Of a DNA stretch of 64,000 nt, positions 48,887 to 56,712 are shown piece by piece. A program made the position numbers and the translations under genes. The DNA is from VRUE01 sp963697915. GTDB lineage: Bacteria > Actinomycetota > Thermoleophilia > Solirubrobacterales > 70-9. The notes under the pieces were generated by a model. The model saw only the letters and a list, made by a program, of their open reading frames with translations. It was not told the origin of the DNA and did not search any database. Location of the stretch: NCBI GenBank assembly GCA_963697915.1, contig OY969103.1, forward strand, positions 1 to 64,000, given 5' to 3'. Position 1 is the first letter of the stretch; each line of letters begins with the position of its first letter.

Positions 48887-48891
48887 TAGGC

Positions 48892-49158
48892 CTATTCAGG
48901 GCGGGAGCGCGAGAAAAGCTTGGAAAGCTCGGGCCGGGCCTTCGCCGGCCGGTCCATCGCAGCGACGATCTCCTGCCAGGCATCCGAATCGACCCGAAAG
49001 CTGGTCCGATCGGCGAGCAGGCGCTCGGCTCGCTCACGACCGCTCTCGACGAGGAATTGAGTCAGCGACTCCCGGTGAACCAATGCGGCTTGCTTGAAGA
49101 GAGTCTCGTCGTCCTTCTCAATACGGAGGTTGAGCCTCTGGGTTTTGGGAGTCGCCAT
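48892..49158 (-). CDS. DUF1778 antitoxin (TacA-like)
   Basis: The 88 residues comprise an N-terminal ribbon-helix-helix domain (KTQRLNLRIEKDDETLFKQA, SLTQFLVESGRERAERLL) that binds DNA as a dimer. A flexible C-terminal tail (FRVDSDAWQEIVAAMDRPAK) wraps the toxin. The ATG is at 49158. The promoter just upstream contains a small palindrome in its spacer, the typical place for autorepression by the antitoxin or complex. Length and domain order are normal for the family. Confidence 0.88.
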   Translation of the reverse strand: MATPKTQRLNLRIEKDDETLFKQAALVHRESLTQFLVESGRERAERLLADRTSFRVDSDAWQEIVAAMDRPAKARPELSKLFSRSRPE

Positions 49159-49165
49159 GCCAAAG

Positions 49166-49195
49166 ACTGTACATACAACGTATGTCGGAAGTCAA
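49166..49195 (-). promoter_or_regulatory. Toxin-antitoxin promoter with operator in its spacer
   Basis: On the minus strand TTGACT (49195-49190) and TACAGT (49171-49166) are 18 bp apart. The spacer contains ACATAC-GTT-GTATGT (49185-49171), a likely ribbon-helix-helix operator. The -10 box ends 7 bp before the antitoxin ATG, so the mRNA is probably leaderless. The -35 box starts 6 bp from the tRNA-Cys 3' end. Confidence 0.6.
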
Positions 49196-49200
49196 GCCAG

Positions 49201-49271
49201 AGGCGCCTACCGGAATCGAACCGGTGTAAACGGCTTTGCAGGCCGCTGCGTAGCCACTCCGCCAAGGCGCC
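49201..49271 (-). tRNA. tRNA-Cys (GCA)
   Basis: A 71-nt cloverleaf: acceptor GGCGCCT/AGGCGCC, anticodon loop CTGCAAA (GCA, position 33 = T), T-arm ACCGG-TTCGATT-CCGGT, discriminator T as expected for Cys. CCA is not encoded. It is followed 42 nt later by the toxin-antitoxin operon. Confidence 0.96.
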
Positions 49272-49294
49272 GAGAGGAGGAAGGGTACCCGGCG

Positions 49295-49903
49295 TCAGGC
49301 GAGCTTGGCGCGGCGCAGGAGCTCGGAGGCGGCCGCGACCAAGACGGCGACGATGCCGGCGGCGAGGAGGGGCTTCCAGAGGCTCTCGGTGAAGGCGCTG
49401 CCGCCGAAGTAGCCGAGCAGAGTGACGTAGGCGGACCAGAGGGCGGCGGCGATCAGGTCGGCGGCGAAGAAGCGGCGCCAGGGCATCTCCAGGGTGCCGG
49501 CGGCGAAGGTCGTCGCCGTGCGGCCGCCGGGGATGAACCTCGCGGCGACGATGATCGCGGGGCCGCGCTCGGCGAGCTGGCGGCGGGCCCAGTCGAGGCG
49601 CTCGCGGGCGCGCTCGGAGCCGAAGAAGTGGCGCTCGGCGCGGCGCCCCAGCGTGGCGCCGATCGCGTAGGAGGCATTGTCGCCGAGCAGGCTGCCGAGC
49701 ATCCCGGCGAGGAAGACCAGGGCCATGTTGAGCTCGCCGTCGGCGACGAAGACACCCGCGGTGATCACCACGGTCTCGCCCGGCGCGATCGGCAGCAGCG
49801 AGTCGAGCGCGACCGCGGCGACGATCGCCGGGTAGGTCAGCGCCGAGCCGCCGACCGCGTCCTCGAGCGCGTCGAAGCTGAGGAACGCCAGGACAGGGCC
49901 CAT
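49295..49903 (-). CDS. DedA-family membrane protein
   Basis: A 202-residue protein of the DedA/VTT (SNARE-associated) superfamily, linked to polyprenyl-phosphate and phospholipid flipping. Several helices with the family hallmarks PGETVVITAGVFV, GDNASYAIGATLGRR and the re-entrant-loop motif AARFIPGGRTATTFAAG. The ATG is at 49903. It lies immediately upstream of tRNA-Cys in the same direction. Length is normal. The lipid substrate is not identifiable. Confidence 0.92.
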   Translation of the reverse strand: MGPVLAFLSFDALEDAVGGSALTYPAIVAAVALDSLLPIAPGETVVITAGVFVADGELNMALVFLAGMLGSLLGDNASYAIGATLGRRAERHFFGSERARERLDWARRQLAERGPAIIVAARFIPGGRTATTFAAGTLEMPWRRFFAADLIAAALWSAYVTLLGYFGGSAFTESLWKPLLAAGIVAVLVAAASELLRRAKLA

Positions 49904-49929
49904 GGCGATTCCCTACCCGCTGCCGGGAG

Positions 49930-50682
49930 CTATGGCTCGGAGATCACCAGGCGCAGCGCCCCGTCGTACTCGTCGAGGTCGCGCAGGTGGCCGTGCTCGG
50001 CGTCCCAGGCGCCGGAGCGCAGCTCCTCCCCCAGTCGCTCGACGATCCGCTCCTCGGCCCCCGGCGGCAGCAGCGCCCACATCGACTGCGCCCCGCGCAC
50101 GGCCGGGTCGAGCATCTGCTCGGGACGATTCCAGAAGGCCTCGAAGAACCCGTCGGTGCAGTCGCTCGGGGTTGGGATCCGCTCGACCCGGGTGCGCCCG
50201 CCGAGCGCGTCCGCAACCGCATCGAGCGAGGGGAAACGCGGCAGCTCGATCGCCAGCCCCTCGGCGAAGTGGTCGTGCTGCCATGCCGGCAGGTGCTCGA
50301 GGTCGAAGGTGAAGACGACGACCGGCCCGCGGGCGACGCGCCGCAGCTCGGCCAGGCCGGCCGCCGGCGGCTCCCAGTGGTGGATCGTCACGCAGGCCAT
50401 CGCCGCGTCGAAGGTGTCGTCGTCGAAGGGCAGCGCCTCGGCGCGGGCGTCGATCGCCGGCGCCGCTCCGGGCGGCCGCTGGGCGCGCATCGTCGCGCTC
50501 GGCTCGACCGCCAGGACCCAGCGGTCGGTGGGCTCATACGAACCCGTCCCGGCGCCGACGTTGAGGACCGTGTCGGCCTCGTCGAGGGCGGCGTGAATCC
50601 AGTCCGCGATCCGCGGGTCGGGCCGGCGGTGATGGGCGTAGGTGCGGCCGTGCCGCTCGTAGTCGACGCTGAGCCCGCTCAC
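49930..50682 (-). CDS. Class I SAM-dependent methyltransferase
   Basis: The 250 residues run from a GTG at 50682, overlapping the acetyltransferase stop by 4 nt. It has the SAM motif I TVLNVGAGTGSYE, motif II AVEPSATMRAQRP, IDARAEALPFDDDTFDAAMA with VTIHHWEP (motif IV region) and RGPVVVFTFDLEHLPAW. It belongs to the broad Methyltransf_11 group; the substrate is unknown. Co-transcribed after a SpoIIAA-like protein and a GNAT acetyltransferase. Confidence 0.85.
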   Translation of the reverse strand: MSGLSVDYERHGRTYAHHRRPDPRIADWIHAALDEADTVLNVGAGTGSYEPTDRWVLAVEPSATMRAQRPPGAAPAIDARAEALPFDDDTFDAAMACVTIHHWEPPAAGLAELRRVARGPVVVFTFDLEHLPAWQHDHFAEGLAIELPRFPSLDAVADALGGRTRVERIPTPSDCTDGFFEAFWNRPEQMLDPAVRGAQSMWALLPPGAEERIVERLGEELRSGAWDAEHGHLRDLDEYDGALRLVISEP

Positions 50683-51281
50683 CGCGGCTTTCTCCACATC
50701 CGCCACATCGGCGGCGAGCTGCGGCCGATGTGGAACTCTTCGGTGGCTTCGAAGCCGTGACGTTCGTAGAGCGCCCGGTTGCGAGGGGTGCTGGCCTCGA
50801 GGTAAGCCGCGACCCCCTCCTCGTCGCAACGGGTGAGGATCGGGTGCATCAAGAGCGACCCGAGGCCGCGCCCCTGACTCGCCGGCTCAACCCCGACGAA
50901 GGGCAGGTAGTAATGCGCCTCGGCAGGATGGTTCTTTTCCAGGGCTGAAAGCGTCGAGAGGAAACGGGGCAAGGTCCGTCCGTAGATCCGCGCGATTGAG
51001 GGCAACAGCCGCAGCTGCTCGCCCAGCCCCAGCTTCCACGTGCCGGGGGGCTCCCAGACGCAGACGCCGGCGGCGTCGCCGGCCACGTAGGTCTCCTCGT
51101 GATCGAGCCAGATGCGCTTCAGGTAGAGGGCGAAGGCGCGCTCGGACGTCCTCCGGCGCCGCGCCGAATCCGGGACCAGCCAGGTGACGACGGGGTCATC
51201 CTGGAACGCCGCGGCGAGGGTCCGCCCCAGCCTCCCTGCCTCGCCCGGGGCCGCCTTGCGGACGTCCCCGCGCAGCTTCAC
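50679..51281 (-). CDS. GNAT-family N-acetyltransferase
   Basis: The 200 residues start at GTG, overlapping the SpoIIAA-like gene by 4 nt. A typical GNAT fold with the acetyl-CoA loop VGVEPASQGRGLGSLLMHPI and the C-terminal ASTPRNRALYERHGFEATEE. The N-terminal part (LGRTLAAAFQDDPVVTWLVP) resembles puromycin/aminoglycoside-type and other small-molecule acetyltransferases. Not a TacT-type toxin: no antitoxin is adjacent. Substrate unknown. Confidence 0.88.
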   Translation of the reverse strand: MKLRGDVRKAAPGEAGRLGRTLAAAFQDDPVVTWLVPDSARRRRTSERAFALYLKRIWLDHEETYVAGDAAGVCVWEPPGTWKLGLGEQLRLLPSIARIYGRTLPRFLSTLSALEKNHPAEAHYYLPFVGVEPASQGRGLGSLLMHPILTRCDEEGVAAYLEASTPRNRALYERHGFEATEEFHIGRSSPPMWRMWRKPR

Positions 51282-51646
51282 TCAGCCACCCAGCTCTTCG
51301 CCTTCTCCAACTCGTCCAGCTCGCCGATCATCAGCTCGCCCGGCGTCAGCCAGGAGAACATCTGCATCGCCTTGCGGATCCACTCCTCGTCGGTGATCAC
51401 CGCGATCCGCTTCCAGGCCGAGCGGTGACGCACCTCCAGCCCGAACCCCAGCTTCATGTCTTCCCACCAGGCGCCCGGCTCGAGGCCGTCGAAATCGGTC
51501 AGCACGAACAGCATCCGTGCGTCCCCGGCCTCGACCGCCTCGCGCAGGATCGGGCTCATCACCTCACGGTAGTCGTCACGGGTCAGCTTGCCCGTGGCGC
51601 GAAGGCCCACGACGCCCTCGGGCATTCCCTCGATTCGCTCGACCAT
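51278..51646 (-). CDS. SpoIIAA-like (STAS) domain protein
   Basis: The 122 residues match the SpoIIAA-like domain, a stand-alone STAS-fold family. A beta strand pair (IEGMPEGVVGLRATGKLTRD, YREVMSPILREAVEAGDARM) is followed by LFVLTDFDGLEPGAWWEDMK, RIAVITDEEWIRKAMQMFSW and a C-terminal helix (ELDELEKAKSWVAE). It lacks the Ser of a phosphorylatable anti-anti-sigma factor at the usual place, and the family is thought to bind lipids. First gene of a three-gene unit with GNAT and methyltransferase. Confidence 0.85.
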   Translation of the reverse strand: MVERIEGMPEGVVGLRATGKLTRDDYREVMSPILREAVEAGDARMLFVLTDFDGLEPGAWWEDMKLGFGLEVRHRSAWKRIAVITDEEWIRKAMQMFSWLTPGELMIGELDELEKAKSWVAE

Positions 51647-51745
51647 GACTCCTCCTTCTCCATACGGTGCGCCCGGCCGACCAGCCGCACGCTTTTACGA
51701 AAGGAATCTGAAAAGCATGCTTTCACGTGTGAGCCGGTGCCGAGG

Positions 51746-52372
51746 TCAGAGGCGCCGAGCGTGGACTACCGCGTCGACCCCGGTGCCCGCCGCCTCCCGC
51801 TCACGATCCTCCGCGACGAGCAGCTCCCAGCGGCCTGAGCTCAGCGCAGCCGTGGCAGCGTCTACCGACACCTGCGTCTGACCCGCCGCGGGGGACGGCG
51901 CTCCGGTCGCCGGGTCGACGGGACGGTGCCCGACCAGGAGGAGGATCCCGCCTGGAGCGACGGCCGCGGCCATCCGCCGCACCATCTCCTCGACCGACCC
52001 CGCGATGTGGACGTAGAGCGAGGCAACCAGGTCGTAGCGCTCCGCCTCGGCCACCCAAGCCGCGAGATCGGCCTCGACCCACTCGATGCGCTCGGCGATC
52101 TCCGACCCGGCGGCCTCGGCCATCAACCGACCCTGGGCCAGGGCGGCAGCGGAGAAGTCCACCGCCGTCACCCGCCATCCATGCACGGAGAGCCAGAGCG
52201 CCTCGGACCCGTGACCACAGCCCGCGTCAAGCGCCACGCCGGGACGGAGGCTCCCGACCGCTTCGATCAGGTGTTCATTCGGCCCGCGATCGGCGACCAC
52301 CTCGGGGCGCTCGCTCAGCGTCCTTGCCCAGAGCCGCTCCCAGAAGTCGCGGTCGTAGGTCGGCTCGGTCAA
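51746..52372 (-). CDS. Class I SAM-dependent methyltransferase
   Basis: The 208 residues run from a TTG at 52372 that overlaps the SnoaL-like stop by 4 nt (TTGA); no ATG fits. The N-terminus TEPTYDRDFWERLWARTLSE is followed by motif I VALDAGCGHGSEALWLSVHG, motif II VTAVDFSAAALAQGRLMAEA and YDLVASLYVHIAG. The layout resembles TehB/thiopurine-type small-molecule methyltransferases, with the substrate unassigned. Last gene of the acyl-CoA dehydrogenase unit. Confidence 0.85.
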   Translation of the reverse strand: MTEPTYDRDFWERLWARTLSERPEVVADRGPNEHLIEAVGSLRPGVALDAGCGHGSEALWLSVHGWRVTAVDFSAAALAQGRLMAEAAGSEIAERIEWVEADLAAWVAEAERYDLVASLYVHIAGSVEEMVRRMAAAVAPGGILLLVGHRPVDPATGAPSPAAGQTQVSVDAATAALSSGRWELLVAEDREREAAGTGVDAVVHARRL

Positions 52373-52674
52373 GGTGTGTCGCCGGTATGCGTCCCGCGCT
52401 CGAGGTTCTCCGCGGCGAGGGTCTGCGTTCCTTCGTCGACGAGCAGTCGCACGCACTCCATCGTGAGGTCGGGAAGGCCTGCCAGATCGGCTTCGTAGCG
52501 CCGTCGAAGAGCGGCCACCCCATGCAAGACCTCGGTGCCATCGCGAAAGACCAGGTCGTCGTCATAGAACGAGTAATAGCGCTCCATGTCCCGGCGATTC
52601 CAGGCGGCGACATAGTCGGTGTAGAAGGCGCGCGGCTCGGCAGCGCTGAGGAGCCGATCTGGCCCCCCGGTCAC
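52369..52674 (-). CDS. SnoaL-like fold protein
   Basis: The 101 residues run from a GTG at 52674 that overlaps the acyl-CoA dehydrogenase stop by 4 nt (GTGA). The SnoaL/NTF2 pattern is clear: AAEPRAFYTDYVAAWNRRDM, ERYYSFYDDDLVFRDGTEVL, then GVAALRRRYEADLAGLPDLT. It ends early, at about 100 residues, so one or two of the usual last strands are missing or short. Substrate unknown. Confidence 0.75.
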   Translation of the reverse strand: MTGGPDRLLSAAEPRAFYTDYVAAWNRRDMERYYSFYDDDLVFRDGTEVLHGVAALRRRYEADLAGLPDLTMECVRLLVDEGTQTLAAENLERGTHTGDTP

Positions 52675-54275
52675 TGAGCGAGTCGTCGGGCGATGACCTT
52701 GAGGGCGAGGACCTCGTCCGCGCCCTCGAAGATCGACAGCACCCGGGCATCCACGTAATAGCGGCTGACCGGGAACTCCTCGGCGTAGCCCATGCCGCCG
52801 TGGATCTGCATCGCCTCGCGGGTCACCCACTCCGCGGCCCGGCATACGTAGGCCTTGACCATCGAGGCCTCCATCGCCCCCTCGCCCTGCGCCATCAGAC
52901 GGGCCACGCGATAGGCGAACTGACGGCTGGCCTGGATGATCACCGCCATCCGGGCCAGCTTCGCGCGGGTGAGCTGGAGCTCGATGATCGGCTTGCCGAA
53001 GACGCTGCGCTCCGAGGCGTAGTCGTAGGCGGCCTCGTAGGCGGCCTGCATCACGCCGACCGCGCGCGCCGCGGTCTGGATGCGGCCGTTCTCGAAGCCC
53101 GCCATCTGCATGTAGAAGCCGCGACCGAGCCCCTCCTCGCCGCCGATCACGTTCTCCGCCGGGACGTACCAGTTGTCGAAGGCGACCTCGTAGGAGTGCA
53201 TCCCGCGGTAGCCGATCGTGTCGATCGCGCGGCCCTCCATGCTGCCGCCCTCCTCCTGGCTGAGCTCGAAGCCGTGGCCGCTGCCGCGCTCTTTGGGGAC
53301 GATGAAGAGCGAAAGCCCCTTGTGACCCTTCGAGCGATCCGGGTCGGTCCGAGCAAGCAGCATGTACACGTCCGCCCTGGCGCCGAAGGTGCACCAGGTC
53401 TTGACGCCGTTGATCCGCCAGCCCTCCCCGTCCCGAGTTGCCATGGTCCTCAGCGAGGCGACGTCGGACCCGTAGTCGGGCTCGGTCACGGCGATCCCGA
53501 CCATCAGCTCACCGCTGGCCATGCGCGGCAGCCACTCCCGCTTCTGCTCCTCGGTGCCACCCGCCAGGAGCGCCCGGGCCAGGATCTCGGGCCGGGTGAC
53601 CAGCGAGCCGCCGACGCCGAGCGAGCCGCGCGAGAGCTCCTCGGTCGCGGCGACCATCGAGAGGTACTCGCCCTCGCCCTCGGCCGCGAAGCCGTCGTAC
53701 TGCTCGGGGATCGAGACGCCGAACGTCCCCAGCTCGGACAGCCCTTCGATGATCTCCTCGGGGATGTCCTCGTTGTTGCGGTGGATCTCCTCGGCGATTG
53801 GACGGATCTGCTCGTCGGCGAAGCGCCGGAAGGTGTCCTGCACCATCACGAAGTCGTCATCGAGGTGGCGCGGCCCCTGGGTCCCGCAGAGCTCCGAGAG
53901 GAACTCCGGGGAGCGATAGGGGCGCGCGAAGGCGAGCGCTGAGTCGAGAGCCCCCTGCTCGGCGCCCCACTCCTGCTCACGACCCATGAGCCGGGTGGCA
54001 ACGTCATGGACGACGTCGGCGACGAAGGCGCACGCGATGCGGGCCTCCTCGTCCCCCTTCTCTCCATAGTCGAGGACAGCCCGAGCGTTCTCGACCGCCG
54101 CCGCTGCGTGCGCGAGGTCGTAGGCGACGACCTGGTCGGCGTCGACGTCTCCGTCGGCGGCGAGCTGCTTGAAGGCGACTTCGACAACCGAGCCGGCGGT
54201 CTCGACTGCGGACGCGGCTGCGGCGAGGTCGGGTTGCCCTACGGACGTGGCGGTGGGATCAGTTTCTTGTGACAT
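52671..54275 (-). CDS. Acyl-CoA dehydrogenase with N-terminal extension (methylsuccinyl-CoA dehydrogenase-like)
   Basis: The 534 residues run from the ATG at 54275; a TTG 12 bases upstream overlaps the -10 box. About 130 N-terminal residues form an Ala-rich helical extension before the normal acyl-CoA dehydrogenase fold (RRFADEQIRPIAEEIHRNNE, VGIAVTEPDYGSDVASLRTM, FENGRIQTAARAVGVMQAAY, AMQIHGGMGYAEEFPVSRYY). An extension of this size and EGRAIDTIGYRGMHSYEVAF recall (2S)-methylsuccinyl-CoA dehydrogenase of the ethylmalonyl-CoA pathway. No other gene of that pathway is in the window, so the specificity stays open. Leads an operon with SnoaL-like and methyltransferase genes. Confidence 0.87.
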   Translation of the reverse strand: MSQETDPTATSVGQPDLAAAASAVETAGSVVEVAFKQLAADGDVDADQVVAYDLAHAAAAVENARAVLDYGEKGDEEARIACAFVADVVHDVATRLMGREQEWGAEQGALDSALAFARPYRSPEFLSELCGTQGPRHLDDDFVMVQDTFRRFADEQIRPIAEEIHRNNEDIPEEIIEGLSELGTFGVSIPEQYDGFAAEGEGEYLSMVAATEELSRGSLGVGGSLVTRPEILARALLAGGTEEQKREWLPRMASGELMVGIAVTEPDYGSDVASLRTMATRDGEGWRINGVKTWCTFGARADVYMLLARTDPDRSKGHKGLSLFIVPKERGSGHGFELSQEEGGSMEGRAIDTIGYRGMHSYEVAFDNWYVPAENVIGGEEGLGRGFYMQMAGFENGRIQTAARAVGVMQAAYEAAYDYASERSVFGKPIIELQLTRAKLARMAVIIQASRQFAYRVARLMAQGEGAMEASMVKAYVCRAAEWVTREAMQIHGGMGYAEEFPVSRYYVDARVLSIFEGADEVLALKVIARRLAQ

Positions 54276-54283
54276 AGCCGGGG

Positions 54284-54343
54284 ACAATAGAACCGCGGCA
54301 CACTTCGAGGTCGGCCGTCCTCCGCCGCGGGCGACCCTATTGT
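54284..54343. promoter_or_regulatory. Mirror-image divergent promoters, probably leaderless
   Basis: TATTGT occurs 8 bp before the acyl-CoA dehydrogenase ATG (minus strand, 54289-54284) and 9 bp before the helicase TTG (plus strand, 54338-54343). Both sit in the related context CTATTGT-n-CCC-nG. No good -35 boxes are seen. Confidence 0.45.
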
Positions 54344-54352
54344 TGCCCGCCC

Positions 54353-56026
54353 TTGTACGACGCCTCGCAGCACCTGATCGACGGCGGGGCGCGTGCCCGA
54401 TCGCTTCCGGATTGGCCCGATGCCCGCCCCCTCCGCTCCTGGCAGAAGGAGGCGACCGAGGCCGTGCGGGCGCACTCGGGCACCAGCTTCCTGGCCTCGG
54501 CTACGCCGGCGGCCGGCAAGACCACCTTCGGCCTGCACATCGCCCACCGGATGCTGAGTGCCAAGTTCGTCTCACGCGTTGTCGTCGCCGGCCCGACCAC
54601 CCACATCTGCCGCCAGTGGGCCGCCGACGCGGGCCGCTACGGGATCGACCTCGAGCCGAACAGGCCAAACTCGGAGGGGCCGGAGTCGACCGACTTCCAC
54701 GGCGTCGCCGTCACCTACCAGACGATCGCGGCCGGGCCGGATACGCACCGGCTGGCAGCCGGCCGCCGGCCGACCCTGCTGATCGCCGACGAGCCGCACC
54801 ACATGGGCGACGAGGCAGCCTGGGGCCTGCAGACCCGCAGGGCCTTCGACGGCGCCCGCTTCCGGCTGCTCCTCTCGGGCACGCCCTTCCGCTCCGACAA
54901 CTCGGCCATTCCCTGGGTCGCCTACGACGAGGACGGCCTCAGCCGGGCCGACTACGTCTACGGCTATCCGCAGGCGCTGGTCGATCGGGTCTGCCGCCCG
55001 ATCACCTTCCTGCCGTACGACGGCGAGATGGAGTGGCTCTCGGACGGTCGGCTGCGCAGCGCCGACTTCGACCTTGCCTTGCCGGCGGCGGAGGCGGCCC
55101 GGCGCCTGCGGACGGCTCTCAACCCGGAGGGCGAGTGGATGGACGAGGTGCTGCGCGACGGCGACGCCAAGCTGAGCGAGGTGCGCGCCGACGGGCACCC
55201 CGACGCGGGCGGCCTGGTCATCGCCTCCAATCAGGATCACGCGCGGGCGATCGCGGCGCGGCTCGGGTCGGTCTCGGGGGAGCGACCCGAGCTGGTGATG
55301 AGCGACGAGCCCGATGCCAGCCGGCGCATCGCCGATTTCGCCTCCTCCGACCGCCGCTGGCTGGTCTCGGTCCTGATGGTCTCGGAGGGCGTCGACATCC
55401 CCCGCCTGCGGGTCGGCGTCTACGCGACGGCGGCCCGGACCGAGCTCTTCTTCCGCCAGGTGGTCGGTCGCTTCATCCGGACCACCCCGGGGCCACACCG
55501 CCAGATGAGCTACCTCCTGATGCCGGCCGACCCGCGGCTTAAGGCACTCGCCCGCGAGATCGAGCTGGAGCGCCGTCACGCACTCGACCTCTCGCCGGGC
55601 GCCGAGGAGGAAGAGGGCGAAGAGATGGACGACTCCGATCCGGAGCGGCCCGACCCAGGCGGCGGCTTTGCCGCCCTGAGCTCGGGCGACGCCGAGCTGG
55701 ACGGGGCGATCATGAGCGAGACCACGCTTCAGCTCTTCCCGACCGACGACCCCGAGCCGGGGGCGAGGAAGGCGACCGCCCCCGCCAGGCCCGAAGCCCC
55801 GTCGGAGGACCTCGAACCCGAGCGGGAGTCGGCCTACGCGACCCGGGAGCGGTTGCGCGACGAGCGCAGGCGCCTGGTCGCCGACGTCGCCCGCCGCAGC
55901 GGCAAGTCGCACCGGGAGGTCCAGGCCCGGATCAACCGCGCCACCCGGGCGCGCACGGTAGCCAGCGCCACCATCGAGCAACTCGAACGCGGCAATGCGC
56001 TGCTGCGCCGCGAGCTGTGGGGTTGA
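54353..56026 (+). CDS. Superfamily 2 DEAD/DEAH-type helicase
   Basis: The 557 residues start at TTG. Q-like PLRSWQKEATEAV, Walker A ASATPAAGKTTFGLHIAH, motif Ia VVVAGPTTHICRQW, Walker B LLIADEPHHMGDEA, motif III LLLSGTPFRSDNSAIPW, then motifs IV-VI in the second RecA domain (GLVIASNQDHARAIAARLG, LMVSEGVDIPRLRVGVYATA, FFRQVVGRFIRTTPG). After about 415, an acidic disordered stretch (SPGAEEEEGEEMDDSDPERP) and a basic helical tail (RLRDERRRLVADVARRSGKS) follow. It resembles the helicase subunits of restriction or repair systems, but no nuclease is adjacent. Confidence 0.88.
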   Translation: MYDASQHLIDGGARARSLPDWPDARPLRSWQKEATEAVRAHSGTSFLASATPAAGKTTFGLHIAHRMLSAKFVSRVVVAGPTTHICRQWAADAGRYGIDLEPNRPNSEGPESTDFHGVAVTYQTIAAGPDTHRLAAGRRPTLLIADEPHHMGDEAAWGLQTRRAFDGARFRLLLSGTPFRSDNSAIPWVAYDEDGLSRADYVYGYPQALVDRVCRPITFLPYDGEMEWLSDGRLRSADFDLALPAAEAARRLRTALNPEGEWMDEVLRDGDAKLSEVRADGHPDAGGLVIASNQDHARAIAARLGSVSGERPELVMSDEPDASRRIADFASSDRRWLVSVLMVSEGVDIPRLRVGVYATAARTELFFRQVVGRFIRTTPGPHRQMSYLLMPADPRLKALAREIELERRHALDLSPGAEEEEGEEMDDSDPERPDPGGGFAALSSGDAELDGAIMSETTLQLFPTDDPEPGARKATAPARPEAPSEDLEPERESAYATRERLRDERRRLVADVARRSGKSHREVQARINRATRARTVASATIEQLERGNALLRRELWG

Positions 56027-56031
56027 AACGT

Positions 56032-56583
56032 CTAGGTAGCCCGAGGCTCGTACCGCATCGCCACCGCCCCAGAGCTGAACTCCTGCCGGCTCACGAGCTT
56101 CAAGTCGAGAGGCTTCGACAGCCCCGCGAACAACGTCGGCCCGTGGCCCACCAGCCTGGGATGCACCACGAACTCGTACTCATCGATCAACCCCAGCTCC
56201 GCCAACGCCAGCGGGAGCGTTACGCCTCCCACGAACAGTCCCTTGCCCGGCTCCTGCTTCAGCTTCTGAACTGCCTCCCCGACATCCCCACGCACGAGCT
56301 CCGCATTCCAATCGACCCGGTCCAGGGTGCTCGACACGACGTACTTCTTTGCCGCGTCGATCGTCCGGCCGAAAGGCGCCATCCAGTCAGGCATCGCGGC
56401 CATCTGGCCTGGCGGCCGCCAGGCTGACTCCATCATCTCGTAGGTCACCCGGCCGAGGAGGAGAGCATCGGCCTGGGCGATGATCTCCGTCGCGTGACGG
56501 TGGGTCTCCTCGTCCGGGGAGCCCTCGCGGTGATCGCAGCACCCGTCCAAAGTGACGTTGATCGAATACCGAAGAGGTCGCAC
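56032..56583 (-). CDS. Dihydrofolate reductase-family protein (RibD C-terminal domain)
   Basis: The 183 residues start at GTG. They match the RibD_C/YyaP-YwjB group of the DHFR superfamily: INVTLDGCCDHREG, ADALLLGRVTYEMMESAW, KYVVSSTLDRVDWNAELVRG, GKGLFVGGVTLPLALAELGL and YEFVVHPRLVGHGPTLFAGL. NADPH-dependent reduction is likely but the substrate is unknown. It lies 5 nt after the convergent helicase gene. Stand-alone members are frequent in actinobacteria and their physiological role is mostly undefined. Confidence 0.88.
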   Translation of the reverse strand: MRPLRYSINVTLDGCCDHREGSPDEETHRHATEIIAQADALLLGRVTYEMMESAWRPPGQMAAMPDWMAPFGRTIDAAKKYVVSSTLDRVDWNAELVRGDVGEAVQKLKQEPGKGLFVGGVTLPLALAELGLIDEYEFVVHPRLVGHGPTLFAGLSKPLDLKLVSRQEFSSGAVAMRYEPRAT

Positions 56584-56712
56584 TGAGCGAGCATACTTTC
56601 CCGGTCGAACCGTCGGCCCGCGAATTGGCTTGGCCGACCATCATCGGGCGAACAGCCCCTCCAGGACCCTCCTGGCCGGCTGCGCCCCGGTCTCGATCTG
56701 CACGGAACCGTT

